The notes beneath the pieces were generated by a model that saw nothing but the letters and a program-made list of their open reading frames with translations, did not search any database and was not told where the DNA came from. From Pisaster brevispinus (taxonomy: Eukaryota; Echinodermata; Asteroidea; Forcipulatida; Asteriidae), in contig JAMKCF010000011.1 in NCBI GenBank assembly GCA_023634235.1, positions 150,001-214,000 on the forward strand: a stretch of DNA of 64,000 nt, written 5' to 3'. The position numbers were made by a program, and so were the translations under genes. This document shows positions 46,730 through 59,301 of the stretch, one piece after another; position 1 is the first letter of the stretch, and each line of letters opens with the position of its first letter.

Positions 46730-49700
46730 ATGATGTCAGAGGCAACGTTTCCTGAATTTCACTTCCCATGTCAACCGTTCCCCCACAAGGAGAAAGTCAA
46801 GCTCGCCGCAGGGTATGGTTGCTTCAATGCTTCAGACATCCTCACTGACTCGACTCGCGTGACTCAAGAAGACAGGAGAGAAACGCATCGTTTTACATTC
46901 CAGTATCACCATGGCAACGTGAGAGAGACAGGAAGCTTAGTGGCAAAAGAACCAACACTTCCTCTGTTGATGCCGAATGACTGTAAGAGACTTGCTTTTG
47001 ACTGGGTTCCATGGTTTTTATTCTGCAGCTCACTTTGAGGGTTATCTCGTTTTTGTCACTATTAGTGGCGTGTCGTGGCCGAGTGGTCAAGTGCATCGGA
47101 CTCAAGCTCTGGTGTTTCTGATCAGCAGAGTGTGGGTTTGAGTCCCGGTCGTGGCACTTGTGTCCTTAAGCAACACACTTAACCATTATTGCATCTTTGT
47201 CCTTTAGAAGAGACATACAGCTGTAGGTCCCGTGTGTTGTGTAATTCACATACAAGAACTGATTTACACTCCCAGATTGGGCTCATTGTAATTTGGCAAT
47301 GACGCCTTCTTTTTTGAGAAGATAGCGGAGAGGTCATTCTGTGAACATATTGTTTTTATTGAATGCAGGTAACAGTCTACCTCTTCAGACCCTACAAGAT
47401 CTCGGAAGAGTAAAAGTCATTGATAAGTTCAATGTGATTGAAGATCGGGCAATTGAGCAGGTAAGGATGCAGTCTTATGTTCTTATCTTCACAGCAGTAA
47501 GGGCAATATTATGGCTGCAGCCATCTTGTTTTTCTTCCATTCAAACCAATGTGACCAAACGGAGGCTGGAAGGGAAAATAGTCTGGTACCTTTTCTTTTG
47601 GGCGTGTTGAGGCTGAGCGGTTTAGTGCAATGGACTTGGGTTCTTGTTGCTAAGTCATCAGGGTGTGAGTACGGATCCCGGTCATGACATGTGAGTCCTT
47701 GAGCAAGACATTTAATAAAAAATAATTACTTCTCTTCACCCAGGGGTAGCTGGGTACCTGTAAGGCCAGAGATGGTTCTTGTGGTTGTTTTAGCTTCTTG
47801 CTCTACATATTTGGCAGCACATGCTGTATATTTTCCAAGGATCTGAGATGGTTTAATGAATAAAATAAATGGGCCGGTGATCAGGGCCCAATTTCATACT
47901 AGAGTTGCCTAAGCACAAAAAGTAGCTAAGCACAACAAAAATATGCTTACCAGATAAAGGTGACCAGCAGTAAAGCAAGAAAGTAATGTTACAGTTCTGT
48001 TACGATGTTAGTGGAACAGCGACACAAAGGCAAAAACAACTATTGGCATCAGATGACAAGACAAACTAAAATGGCCAGGATTAATAAAAGTGGACCAAAC
48101 CACTGTGACCGGAAAGGCTACCAATCCAATCTTAAAATGGGAAAAGAATCCTATAACAAATAAATTTAAAATGGGGGAGGGTATGTTTATTGTCACGTGG
48201 CCCAAGCATTTTGGCCGCAATTGTAGGATTAGGATTAGACAATTTTTGTTTACTTTCTTCTCTTCAGGTGGCCTACGTCTATCGGAAGTTTCCTAAACTT
48301 GTTTGGGGATCAGCACTTGATTTTCTTGGAGATTCTTTTCACGATAGATTCGATTACAAGCACTCAAAAACGAAAAAGGTAAGGTGACTTTTGTGATCTC
48401 CTGAAGACGAGGAAATACGAGGCTCTACTATATTTAAACCTCCAGTTGTTCCCGGAACCAACACTCCTTTCCTCCTGAGAGAAATTTTATTAGGATTTGA
48501 AACTTTGCATGGTGGAAGTATAACTAAGAGAGGTTTGCGGTAACACCATGTGAAAATCTCGTTAACCAACGGTCGTTAACCACTGGTTCTTTTTAGAACC
48601 AACACTACTCAAAAGAGATTTTCATATGGTGTTACCGCAAACTTCTCTTAGAAATTTTATTCACATATCCAGTGAGGTTTGTGGAGACACCATGTACAAA
48701 AACTCTCTCTATATGAGTTGTGGCAGTTTTGAGAAGAACTGGTGGTTTATCAGTTTGATTTTATCTCCACACCAGTTCTCCTCAGAACTAACAATCTTCC
48801 CAATCCCAAACAAGATTTTATTCTTATATGGTTCTTACCCGTAAACCCACTCGGTTCTTACTTCCTACACTGTGCAAAGCTTCAAATCTTCTGCTTATTC
48901 ATGTAGGTTGCTAATTATTGACTGAACCTGCCAATCTGCCTCAGAGTGCCACAGAACTCGACTATTCTTCAGCACTCTCAACTAGTTTTTCGACCCAGGC
49001 ACGTGACTGAATCATAACCAATAGGTACATGTACACGTAGTTTCCACTTGACGTTACAGTGTACAGTTGACCATTTTTACGGGCAAATAAATAATTTTTA
49101 AACGCACAACTATATGTATGTGTTATGCATGAAATACTATTTGCGGCATGCAGGAGTTTTTATCAATTTCCTTGCACGAATGGTCAGTAAACCAGTTACA
49201 GCCACCTGCGTAGAAAAATTAGAATGTGATGCAGCTCAAAGCCAGAACCCAAGTTGCCTGTAAAGATGGCTTTTTCTATTTGGACCTCTGTACAGAAGCA
49301 AGTACATACATGTGTATTTTATTTCTTCACTCCTTTCCATTAGTTTCAAAAACGTCAGGAAGTAGCGCCAGTCCTAAGTTTGAATAAAGTGAAATGCGAA
49401 GGCAATTGGTCAGAATTGTTGGACCGTCTAGATTCTAGCATTTATGACGTCAATCCAAATATGTTACTCACTCTGCTCAAGGAAGAGTTCCAGGACAACA
49501 TGCAGAAGCAGGTTGGTGAAATCTATGCAAAGTTATGTTACAGGTTTAAATGCAAAGTACTTTTGAAAAGTAAGGAATACATGTAGCTTCTAATTGTGTT
49601 CGGGCCCGTTTTTCTCTACTTTTTTCTACAAGTTCGTTTTTAGACAAGTATTTTTGTAAAATGGCTGCGACTTAACTGCCAATAACTGTTAAAAGGGTGT

Positions 49701-52700
49701 GCACCACATTGGAAAAAGTTAAAATATATATGCTCACAGATTGGCACATGACTCACATGGTATAAAGATTGTCGTGGCAAAAACCTGCCCTTAAAGTGTT
49801 GCTTGAAAAAGTAAACAAATTGGTTTTGTCTTATGAGTCAAAACCTTGATGTTTGAAAACAGTGAAAACAAAAGCGTATAAGATATTTTCTTCACTATTT
49901 GTTTGTGACTCCGGTGACCAATTGAGCTTAAACTTTCAATGAGTGTCGTGGAGCCTGGTCTTTGACATTAACCAGTGTTGTCCACATGCTTTTAGCAAGA
50001 GCAGACCTGGGCCCAATTTCGTAAATCCTGTATTCTGTTGACACAGTAACTTATTGCATTCCTGAGTTCTGAGGAAAACAAATCCATGGGCATATTCAAT
50101 GGGTGGGATTTGAACCCACAACCTGTAGTGGTGGTGAAAAAGCTGCTCTAGAATCGGCAAAGGTTGTGGGTTCGATTCACACCCACGGGTGTAATATGCG
50201 AGTGGATTTTCTTTTTTCACAGGACTCGTGGAAAGTACTGAGTATACAGTGTGTAGTGCACATCACTGTATGGGTTATTATTATGCTGCCGCAGGCGAGA
50301 CATCCTGCGACGTCTCCATTCTCACTATTCCATATTCAGCCAGACAGCTCTGTTGTGGTCTACGCACCAGCGTCACACATGATGACACTGACCTAGCTTG
50401 TTCTCTGTCTGCCCCTCAGCCTCACCCGATGAGTTGGTTCCCACCGTAATGTTCCATAAAACCGTAATATTCTTTGTGCCGATGCAAATTGAACACTTAT
50501 TTCAATTTGTGTTGTCTTGTTTGTTTCAGTACATTGATCAAGATTTCCACGGTGGGTGTCTAGCCTACCAAAACCTTCCCCCAGCTTCTGGTCATGAAGG
50601 ATTATTGCTCTACCCCAGTGGACCAACACTAGAAGTTCTCAGTATCCTTTTATGGTAGAACTTTGGGTGATTATGCGCGTGTACAAAAAGTGTAACTATT
50701 TGAGTGATAGTTTAATTTAAATAACAAATACGCACTTCTGATAATGTACATTACACAACACAAGGGACCTATGGCTTGACGTCCCATCCAAGAGGCAGGC
50801 AGTACTGTCAAGACCAGGACTCGAACCCACAATCTACTGGTCAGAATCACCAGGGTTTAAGTCAGGTGCGCTCGGTTACTACAGGCTTTTATTCTTTTTT
50901 GTAATTCCTAAAAACAAATGGTTGAACCTAAAGATGCAATATCGTTGTGAGAAACAGAAGCCAAATCAAATGTCGTCTAATTTTCACTCTGTAATATAAG
51001 CAATCTGTTCTTAACCCTTGACCTTTATAATCAGATATTCAAGCTCTCCCTCTTCAGAGAGTGCCAATCTACTCCATGCTGGAGTCTCCAAAGTGCCGTT
51101 TTGCAGTTTCAGCACCGCTTAGGCAAATTGAAGCAGTCAGCTTTCCATACAGAGGTTGGTGAACAAGACAGAAACAAAATTAGAAATTTAGGTAGAAAAA
51201 ACCCCCAAAAAGAACCTGTTATTGGTTTCATGTTCAACCCTAGTCAGCTAGTGGGGTCTTGTCATACAGCTGTCATAAGTGCACATTTGCTTACCAAAGG
51301 ACAATTTTTTGCCTCGCAGAAATAGGTTACCGGGGATTTGTTTTCATAATTCTTCCTTAACCTTCGAATACTTTCTTGAAGATGTTAATTTGTCTCAACC
51401 TGTTAGCCTTTGTGAAAGACTCCACTAGGTTAAAAAATGGTGGCCATTAGCAATTTTTGTGTATTTACACCACAGGTCATTTTGGTTTGTGAGCAGTTTG
51501 CAACAGGCAACTCTATTTCTCGTACACAAAAAATGTAGCCACAAAGAGCAAAGATTCATCTTAACTGTGTATCAATCTTAATTGCTAAGCAAAGTGTGAC
51601 ATCACAATACAAATCACTGTGATGATACTGACAACTCATCTTAAGATGAATCTTAGTGCTTAGTGAAATCGAACCTAGGGCCCTTTAGAGCTGATATGCA
51701 TGAAAGCACGCAAATTTGCATACCAAAACCCAATCTTGCATAGCAAAACTAGGTTACCAGCCGTTTATTATTTTGTTTTTCCCCATAGATCTTTCTATGC
51801 CTTTGAACTTTCTTGAAGATGTTAGTAGACACAATTGGCGACCGGAGTTGCATGACTCATAGGGGGTATACAATGTAAACAAACCAAGCAAGCAATACGC
51901 AGTGCGCATGGGATAATAAGGCTGCTTCCTGAGTGCTTCTGCCATAAGGTATAGGGAAGCAGCCATGCTTTCCCACGCACACCGCGCGTCACTTGCTTGG
52001 TTCGTTGACATTGTACACCAACTACGAGTCATGTGTTACCAGTCGCCGATTGCGTCTATTTGTGCCGAACCTGTTAGTTTCCCATTTGTAGTGCTGTAGA
52101 CAGTCTATAAATCCATTATTGTAACACCCAAGACGTTCGGATATTTTTATCTCTGAAGAGGGAGCTACCGATTTTCAGTATTTTTTCACTTTTGTTCAGT
52201 TGCACCCCGTCTTTGAGTCTACATGACCCGTCCCCAACAAATCACTAATAAAACATAATGTTTTACACTGTGAATAGACAGCATCGTGGCTGGCATCAGA
52301 ACTAACTACTCATGCTGTACGCTGAACATTACACCAGCAGAAGATAAAGTGAAGGCAAAGGTGGCAAACCTCATCCATTCCCAGCAGAAGATTGCATCAG
52401 TCGCCCTCAGGTAAACCAGAAACCTATGACATTACAATATAAAGGTATTTCCTAAGTTGTATTTCCCTTTTGTCATGTTTGTAAGCTTTGTTGCGCAGGG
52501 ACCTGTTAGGTTGATATATTTTAACAGCGATGACAGGTTCCAATTTGAAAAAATAAAGCAAGATGAACTTTCAAGTACTGTGAGCAAGCGCACACTTTTG
52601 TTGTTATTTGTTTTTAAGGTCATGCATTCTAATTGAAATTATCCCCTTTTTCAAATGTAATTTTCATTATCCAACAAACTGTTTTGTCTTTCATACCTTA

Positions 52701-55700
52701 TTAATACATGTTTCCATTCCCCATCTCTCCCCCTCCCCCCCCCCCACCCCCTCTTGAAAGGTGTACTGGATGTTTTTATGCAGCACAGCCCTTTATAAAA
52801 CAATGTTGTGGTTGAATCGGTTACTGCATGTAAATAAATTTCAGTCAAAATATCAATACATGTCTGTCTCTCTCCTTTGAAGAAAGTGTTTCTACACTGG
52901 TCAGTTTTTCTTTAATATCTTTATGGAATAATTGTCTTTTCTTTACCAGTCCTTACATATTTGGTGAGTGCGTAATGGGATTAGATACCGGTGGAATTCA
53001 ACTGGCACACCCAGAAAGAGGGTATGTTTGTTTGAGTTAAAAACATATATTTTTTCTTATAAGTTTTTGTTAAAATAATTTGGGTTTGAACAAAGAAAAA
53101 TTGACTGGAGCAGGACTTGAACCAATGACCTCCGGATTAGCGTACAGCATGTACAGGCGCTCTACCAACTGAGCTATCCAGCCCTATGTTGGCGGTTTTC
53201 CTATTAGTCAATATCTTTGTTCGGGGGGTGCCAGTCAGAAGCCATTCAACCTTAAGCCGCCGTGTAGCCAGGGATCACACCCAAGTTTACAATACAACCT
53301 TGGAAGCGGCAGCCAAGGGATCACCTTAAGGGGATGCGACTTTTTAATTTTAGTTTTTGTTCTCACTATCATTTGTTTATTGATTTATCGGGCATGATAT
53401 TCTTTCTACTTAAGTCTGATTACCAAGTTTTTCTGCCCTCGGGAAAAATCAGAAAACTGATTTAAAAGGCTGTAAAGTGTATTAAACCCTACATGTACAA
53501 CACATGAGCCAATAGGCCAGCCCTTGTGCTCAATGAAATGTTCCTACTTTATTCCGGGGACCAAATGTCATGCCTGACTTATTCATTCTTGGTTTATTCA
53601 TTTAAAATATCACATGGCAGCCAACGGTCTTCTTACATTTTTAATTTTTAACTTTTAACTTTTAACTTGAGCAAGATACTTTACCATAATTGCTTTGTCC
53701 TTTGGCTAGGACATTAAGCTGCATGTCCCATGTACTAAGATTGATAGTGCACAAAAAAGAACCCGGAGCACTTATCTTGGAAGAGTAGGGGCTAACCCTG
53801 GTGTTTCTGGTTCAAATAGCAAGCACCCTTGGAGGTTTTATGAGGCTTGTGAGCTACAGTGATTAAGTTCACTTATGAGGCATCCTTAGTTTTCTTACCA
53901 GAAATATTATAATAATTTAAATGATTTACAATGTGGAGCATTTTGCCAGATAAACAACATCGTTTACTCTAACAGTTCCAATACTACAAGTACTTCTGAT
54001 ACCCCTAACCAAGTTATTCTGTCAACGCAGGCCGGTTATCTGCATCAAGAGTGCCCAACTATTAGAGAGTCCATCTCCGTGTCGGTGTCATTATGGTGGC
54101 CATCCGAGGCTTTTTGTCGCTCAACATAGAAAATCCATTGACCTGCTGGACATTAGGGTAGGACAGCAATGATGTTTTTTGTATTTTGTATGTATTAAAG
54201 TTTTTTACTGCACAAATTTCAAATAAACTCCAAGAACTGATAGAAAATTTCTTTATAACAAACTAAACACGTTATGGGAAAGCTCCATTAAAGAAAGAGG
54301 CTGAAAGAAAACATCCTTTTCATTTGACAACTCACACCTGTTTTCTCCATAACTCCTTTTCCAAACAGAGGACTTAATTGTATCATGCACAAACCAGTAG
54401 GGCTGCTGACTGCCCCAGGCAAGTTAACTGCTCATCCTTTAAAGTTTAATGAGCCAAGTAATTCAATGTAAAAACACCCAGTCAGTGCAAAGGATGTATA
54501 CTTTCTGTGCTTTTGTGGCAAAACTCAGAAATTCTTTAACCCTTTCCTTACCATAGGCGACTTTAGTCGACCAAGCTTGCACACAAAAAAGCACTCAAGC
54601 CTGAGCACAAAGGCCATTTGTAATAAAGTTGTAGTTTTGTCCATGTTCACCCTCCATACCCAAGCTTACCATCATTGGAAAGAGAAAGATTGGATCTTTC
54701 CAATAGTGGTAAAATAAAATAAGGTTGCTATTATGCAATCTCTTCAAATTGGAATAGAAAGATCCGAAATGCCAAACACCTATGGAGCGCCATATGGTTG
54801 TGTACAAAAAAGTGTTTGAGACTACAGATTGCACTGAGGAAAGAAAGACCAAGAACTTTGACATTTATTGGACCAATCTCAATGAGTTTTAAATTATATG
54901 AAAGGGAATTCAATAAGGAAGAACTTTTTTATTACTTATTTTGCTGTAAAACAATATCTTCAAGGAGATAATGGAGTTTGTAAAAATGGCCTTTGAATGA
55001 AAGCTTTCTGTTGTGTAAGAATGTGTGCTTCACGCTTGAGTGGTCAAACAATGCGGTCACCAGCGGTTGTTTATGTCCAAACAATTCGGTATTACGAAAG
55101 GGTTAATGGAGCTTTCCCGTAATGATAAAAAAAATTTAAAAACGGCAACAAACCGAATCTGACTGTTCTAGTTAATACTGACGATTTGCAGTAGCTTTAA
55201 TTCTTTTCAATCACCTTTCTTTATCCAGACACCAGTTGGACAAGATTCTTGCCTGCTGTCCCTTCAGTCCAAGGCTCTGCCCAAGAATCAGGTTGCGTTT
55301 GTCGCTAAGCAACACCCTAGCAACCATTCCTACCATTTTGTTGCAACTCAAGACCTGATGTTTCTCTTGGATGAAAGATTTCCAAAGTACACAGTAAGTG
55401 AATTTAAATTAATGAGGATTTCTAGCCTTATTATTAAGCTTGTATTTTTATGCCCCGCCGGCGAAGCCGAAGGGGCATATAGTGTTTGCCTTGCCCTTCC
55501 GTGGACACACGGAAGGACATTTGTGGGGTCTTGACAGCAATGGAACAATGGACCCCACAAGGTTTTCTTTGTTCAAGTGGTACCCCACAGAGGATTTCTT
55601 TAGAAAAGGGAATAATAGAACAACAATGGAAGTACCCCGTAACTGCGATATGTAAGGTTGTGTGTATGTGTGAGTTTGTTTTCACATTCAAACCGGGGAC

Positions 55701-58381
55701 CTATAACAAAAGAGGACAATAGGGTCCCCGGTTGGGTTAAGGTCCCCAGTTGGAAATTGTGTACAAAACCAATGGGAGCTGTTGCCAAAAAGTTAAAGTC
55801 CAAACAAAAGAGGGACAATAGGAGGTCCCCGATTGGAGGTGTTTACACACTTGTGTGTGTGTGTGAGTGAGTGTGGACACACGGAAGGGCATTTGTGGGG
55901 TCCTGACAGCAATGGAACAATGGACCCCACAAGGTAAATTCAATAGGAACAATTGGGCCCCACAAGGGAATTCTTTAGAAAAGGGAATAATAGAACAACA
56001 ATAACTGTACCCCACAAACCGGATCCGTATGGCTTTGTGTGGGTGTGGGTGAGTTTGTTTTCACATTCAAACCGGGGACCTATAACAAAAGAGGACAATA
56101 GGGTCCCCGGTTGGGTTAAGGTCCCCAGTTGGAAATTGTGTACAAAACCAATGGGAGCTGTTGCCAAAAAGTTAAAGTACAAACAAAAGAGGGACAATAG
56201 GAGGTCCCTGATTGGAGGTGTTTACACACTTGTGTGTGTGTGCGTGTGTTTGCAATCATTGTCTGAGCAATAACTCAAGAAGGACTTGGCATATCAACTC
56301 CAAACTTGGTATGTGGGTTGGTCTTGGGATCCCTCGGAAGCCTATTGTTTTTGGATGCCCTACAACAAATGCCAAGGTCATTATGGCTAAAACAAAAGAA
56401 ATGTTTTCCAAGCGATAACTCAAGAAGGACTTGGTATATCAACTCCAATCTTGGTTTTCAAGCGGTAGGTAACTCAAGAAAGAGATTAATCTTAGCGGGG
56501 CATTTGTGTTTGTCAACACACCATTCTTGTTTTTCTTGCTACCACAAGCGGATTGTTTTATGAATGGTGAACAGAGCAATGAAGTTAGACCCAGGGGCCA
56601 TTAGACCTTATGCTTTGATGTCATCAAGCTGCCATCTTAGAGGTAAAATGATGATGCAACAATGGAAAACGCACATCTTCGTACCTCCAGCGAGGGCGCC
56701 CTACTCAAGTGATGTCATGTGCATCAGGTCTTTTTCATCAAGCTGGATTTGAACCTGTACACAGTGGATATACAATCTAGTACATGTAGTAAGGCGTGCG
56801 GTAACACCATGAAGACGATCAGAGCATACCGATCCAAATGTTGGGTTTTTATTTATATTTTATATTTTTTTACACATCAAACGGCATAATGGATAGCGCT
56901 AATCACAGGATGAATAGGAAACAAGGAGACAAGTTCAGCTTTAGTGGGAGGAAAACCCTGATGGGGAAAACCATGCAATCCGGTGTGGACTGAAAACCCA
57001 ATCCACATGCAAGGCTCTGAGATGGGATTCGAACCAGAGTCCACAGGAGGTGAAAGGCAGGGAAAGAAACCTCTGAGGCTAACTTGATCCCTGTGATAAA
57101 AAAGAATGAGTTGTTACACCACCTGTTCTTTTCAGAACTATTGCAACTCATTGAGAGATAATTCATGTTTATTTTGTTACTGCAAACCTTACTAGATTCA
57201 TGAAGAATGTAAGCAGTTGTTTTCTGCCTACGTAGTTTACACAGTCCCTATTTCATTACTTTTGCTGAGGGAGTATCTACAAATTCAGTACGGTAGGAGC
57301 GTTCTATTTGGTACGGTTTAGTTTTACATCATGTGTACATGGCGAGGAGTTCCAAAGAGGTGCAGTATGTGGAATAAAGCTGTTGGAACCATGCCAGAAA
57401 ACACTGGGGCAGACCCCTTCTCTAATGAACTGGGTCCTTTTTGTGTGTGCATTAAACAACACATGGGACCTCTGGCTTTATGTCCCTCCGTAGGCTGAAG
57501 CACTTAGTGTCTTGCCTGTTATTAGTGCCTTGCTTAAGGACACAAGTGTCAAGACTGGGACTCAAACCCGCAGTCTACTGATTAGAAACACCAGAGCTTG
57601 AGTCAAGTGCTCTGAACTGCTCTTCCATAACATACCAGTTATTCTATTTTCTCTCTCATGGTGCAGGTTTTGCAGTGGTGCCATTCTTTGAATACTCCTC
57701 CTAACTACATTGACATTGTACCTCATGCTGTGACATCGAGTACCCTGACTTCACATGACATGAGCCCAGATGCCCAGACCAATGATCTGATCATAGTTGC
57801 TAGCCAAGGATCAAGAGAAGTCCACTGTTTTCACTGTAATGGTAAGAGATGAATATAAAAGAGTTCAATTTGGCTGTTTGTTTCGTGTGAAAAACTAGTA
57901 CTCGTACATTAAAGATGAAAATAACTCAAGGAGCTGAAGGTAGGAATTGAAATTCCTTTAAAAGCAGTCTAGATTTTAGGGTGAAGGGAAACATGCACCA
58001 GGAAAGGAGTTCTATAGAGATGCAGTACGTGGAATAAAGCTTTTGGAATGGCTCTTTGTTCTACATCTCAGCAAAGCAAGAGTGTGTAGGTGAAAAGAAG
58101 CAGAAAGCCAGGTTTCACGCTCAAACAACATCCCGCTAGGAGGAATCAGGTCGGACACACTGGTGGCACATTTACCATGAAAATATCTGTAGAAAAGACA
58201 GAGGCTGGCTACAGACGACTGTGGGAAATAGGTTGTAATGTTGATTCCAACCCTTCACAAACAATAGATTTCTGATATTTGAATTGGTTGTTTATGAGAT
58301 GAATTTGTTTTTACATTTCGTAGATCTGAATGGACAAACACCAGAATCAACGTCCCTCCCTTGGAAGGTGTCTTCAACAGA
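46730..58381 (+). CDS. TAF1C: TAF1C-like, RNA polymerase I-specific TBP-associated factor (3' end not seen)
   Basis: Twelve coding exons: 46730-46982, 47369-47460, 48268-48378, 49344-49511, 50530-50641, 51035-51154, 52278-52410, 52950-53021, 54031-54157, 55229-55393, 57667-57841 and 58324-58381. Every phase agrees (1,0,0,0,1,1,2,2,0,0,1,2), giving 528 codons. TAF1C is the large SL1/TIF-IB subunit that recruits Pol I to rDNA promoters in the nucleolus. Family matches include GGCLAYQNLPPASGHEGLLLYPSG, VPIYSMLESP..FAVSAPLRQIEAVSF, GGHPRLFVAQHRKSIDLLDIR and the strongest, HFVATQDLMFLLDERFPKYTV then LQWCH. These form its beta-propeller-like middle part. Human TAF1C is ~869 aa, so the C-terminal third is missing. 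The last donor (ACAGA|GTAAGC) is good, so further exons must lie beyond 58381, past the retroelements. The start is the first of two adjacent ATGs after an in-frame TAG. Confidence 0.88.
47066..47262 (+). repeat. tRNA-Leu(CAA)-derived SINE
   Basis: GTGTCGTGGCCGAGTGGTCA (A box), GGACTCAAGCTCTGG anticodon arm, a long variable arm TTTCTGATCAGCAGA, GGGTTTGAGTCCC (B box), then GACACTTGTGTCC-like sequence and TTAGAAGAGACATACAGCTGTAGGTCCCGTG. The long variable arm and CAA anticodon point to tRNA-Leu. Confidence 0.85.
47601..47880 (+). repeat. tRNA-Leu-derived SINE, diverged, with 3' domain
   Basis: GCGTGTTGAGGCTGAGCGG .. GTGAGTACGGATCCCGG .. GTGAGTCCTTGAGCAAGACA, then CACCCAGGGGTAGCTGGGTACCTG. Same family as 47066, in TAF1C intron 3. 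Confidence 0.75.
48525..48650. mobile_element. Hairpin MITE with 36-bp inverted repeats
   Basis: TAAGAGAGGTTTGCGGTAAC.. (left, 48525) and ..GTTACCGCAAACTTCTCTTA (right, ending 48650) pair over ~36 bp; the middle repeats GTTAACCA/TGGTT. Related GGTAACACCAT pieces follow at 48680 and 56800. Confidence 0.8.
50745..50882 (-). repeat. tRNA-Leu-derived SINE
   Basis: Plus-strand reading ACACAAGGGACCTATGGCTTGACGTCCCATCC .. GTCAAGACCAGGACTCGAACCCACAATC .. AGTCAGGTGCGCTCGG is the reverse of the 47066 family. In TAF1C intron 6. Confidence 0.75.
51551..51650. mobile_element. Small foldback (AAGATTCATCTTAA ends)
   Basis: AAGATTCATCTTAACTGTG on the left and CATCTTAAGATGAATCTT on the right are inverted copies around ~60 bp. 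It is embedded in a region with GCATAC(C)AAAACC(C)AATCTTGCATA repeats. Confidence 0.6.
53078..53342 (-). repeat. Composite SINE, second long copy
   Basis: Minus-strand reading: GTCGCATCCCCTTAAGGTGA .. GCACCCCCCGAACAAAGATATTGAC .. AGGGCTGGATAGCTCAGTTGG (A box) .. TTGGTTCAAGTCCTGCTCC (B box) .. TTTCTTTGTTCAAACCC. Same layout as 29198-29450. In TAF1C intron 9. Confidence 0.8.
53655..53850 (+). repeat. 3' part of tRNA-Leu-derived SINE
   Basis: TTGAGCAAGATACTTTACCATAATTGCTTTGTCCTTTGGCTAGGACATTAAGCTGC and ACAAAAAAGAACCCGGAGCAC are the downstream domain of the family; the tRNA head is missing. Confidence 0.6.
55450..56504. mobile_element. Composite repeat element bounded by ATGCCCCGC / GCGGGGCAT
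   Basis: The left end ATGCCCCGC (55450-55458) starts a hairpin (ATGCCCCGCCGGCGAAGCCG then AAGGGGCAT). The right end GCGGGGCAT (56496-56504) is its inverse. Inside, a ~373-bp unit (GGACACACGGAAGG .. ACCTATAACAAAAGAGGACAAT .. GGAGGTGTTTACACACTTGTG) is tandemly duplicated from 55502. Two diverged ATAACTCAAGAAGGACTTGG units (56268, 56416) follow. No protein seen. In TAF1C intron 11. Confidence 0.7.
57440..57632 (-). repeat. tRNA-Leu-derived SINE
   Basis: Plus-strand reading AACAACACATGGGACCTCTGG .. GACACAAGTGTCAAGACTGGGACTCAAACCCGCAGTC .. CCAGAGCTTGAGTCAAGTGCTC is the reverse of the 47066 family. It ends ~30 bp before TAF1C exon 57667. Confidence 0.8.
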
Positions 58382-58552
58382 GTAAGCTAAACTTAATTGC
58401 TGAAATTGTTTTGACACAACTGACCTGAAACTGAACGCATAACGGTCTTTCTGGTGCCCTTCAAGGAAACTTTTTCGAGACAGATATATCTTTTCTAGTG
58501 CTAGTGTTCTGTTTTAATTAGGGCTCCATCATCTTGTCACTTATTATCTTTA

Positions 58553-58720
58553 TAACCCTCCTACTGTATTACCATTCAATATCATCCACTGTGGTTTTCA
58601 ATGATAGATAAACTGTACCAGCCAGAGTGTGATGTCATGTCATGAATTCATCTACACAGTAAACAATCAACCCTCCTACTGTCTGATCATTCAATACTGC
58701 CCTCTGTGGTTATCTGTTAA
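58553..58720 (+). repeat. Two units of the ~115-bp CCCTCCTACTGT repeat
   Basis: TAACCCTCCTACTGTATTACCATTCAATATCATCC at 58553 and CAACCCTCCTACTGTCTGATCATTCAATA at 58669. Confidence 0.8.
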
Positions 58721-58994
58721 AAACAACCAAACAGAATCACATGGCTTAAGATCTCCACCTTCGTGGTTGGTAAAATGGCATAGTTCAATTGAGAAACAGT
58801 CTTCGAAACAATAATTTCAAAAATAGTTTAATTTAAAACACAGTTTTCCTTCAAACATGAAAGTTTAGTTGCAGGTTGCAGGGGCTAAACTATCTCTCCA
58901 TGAAAACAGTGACAAATGATTGGGCGATATTTGTAACTCCTTTCAACCAATCAGCCTTTGCAGATTATATTCTTAAAATTTTTCCTTCACTTTG

Positions 58995-59290
58995 CTTTAC
59001 TTTGTGCCTCGGAATTCAATTCAATTCAATTAAACATTTATTTCCACACTCATAATAACAAAGATCACAATGAGTTATTAACCAGATACTTGATAGTACA
59101 AATACAATTGACCACGATAATGGTACTGAAAATAACAAAATAAATTAAGAATGTACTGAGTATGAAGGCTGCTCAGATAAGCCGAGGCTTGTAGGGAACA
59201 GCCCTAAACAAACAAACAAAAAACGAAACAAAAAACGAAGACAGACGGACAGGACAGTTAATGCCAAACAATAACATAAAGAAAAAGAAA
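58995..59290 (-). mobile_element. LINE 3' end fragment
   Basis: Minus-strand reading gives GGGCTGTTCCCTACAAGCCTCGGC and ends in AAATGTTTAATTGAATTGAATTGAATTCC, a 3' UTR with an (ATTGA)n-type tail. It directly borders the inverted-repeat complex and may be the 3' end of the LINE at 62097-63474. Confidence 0.5.
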
Positions 59291-59301
59291 AAAGAAGCAC
59301 C

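Noticed and set aside
55653..56280. Overlapping open frames on both strands around the duplicated unit
   Set aside because: They arise from the 373-bp tandem duplication, differ between the copies, and show no known domain.
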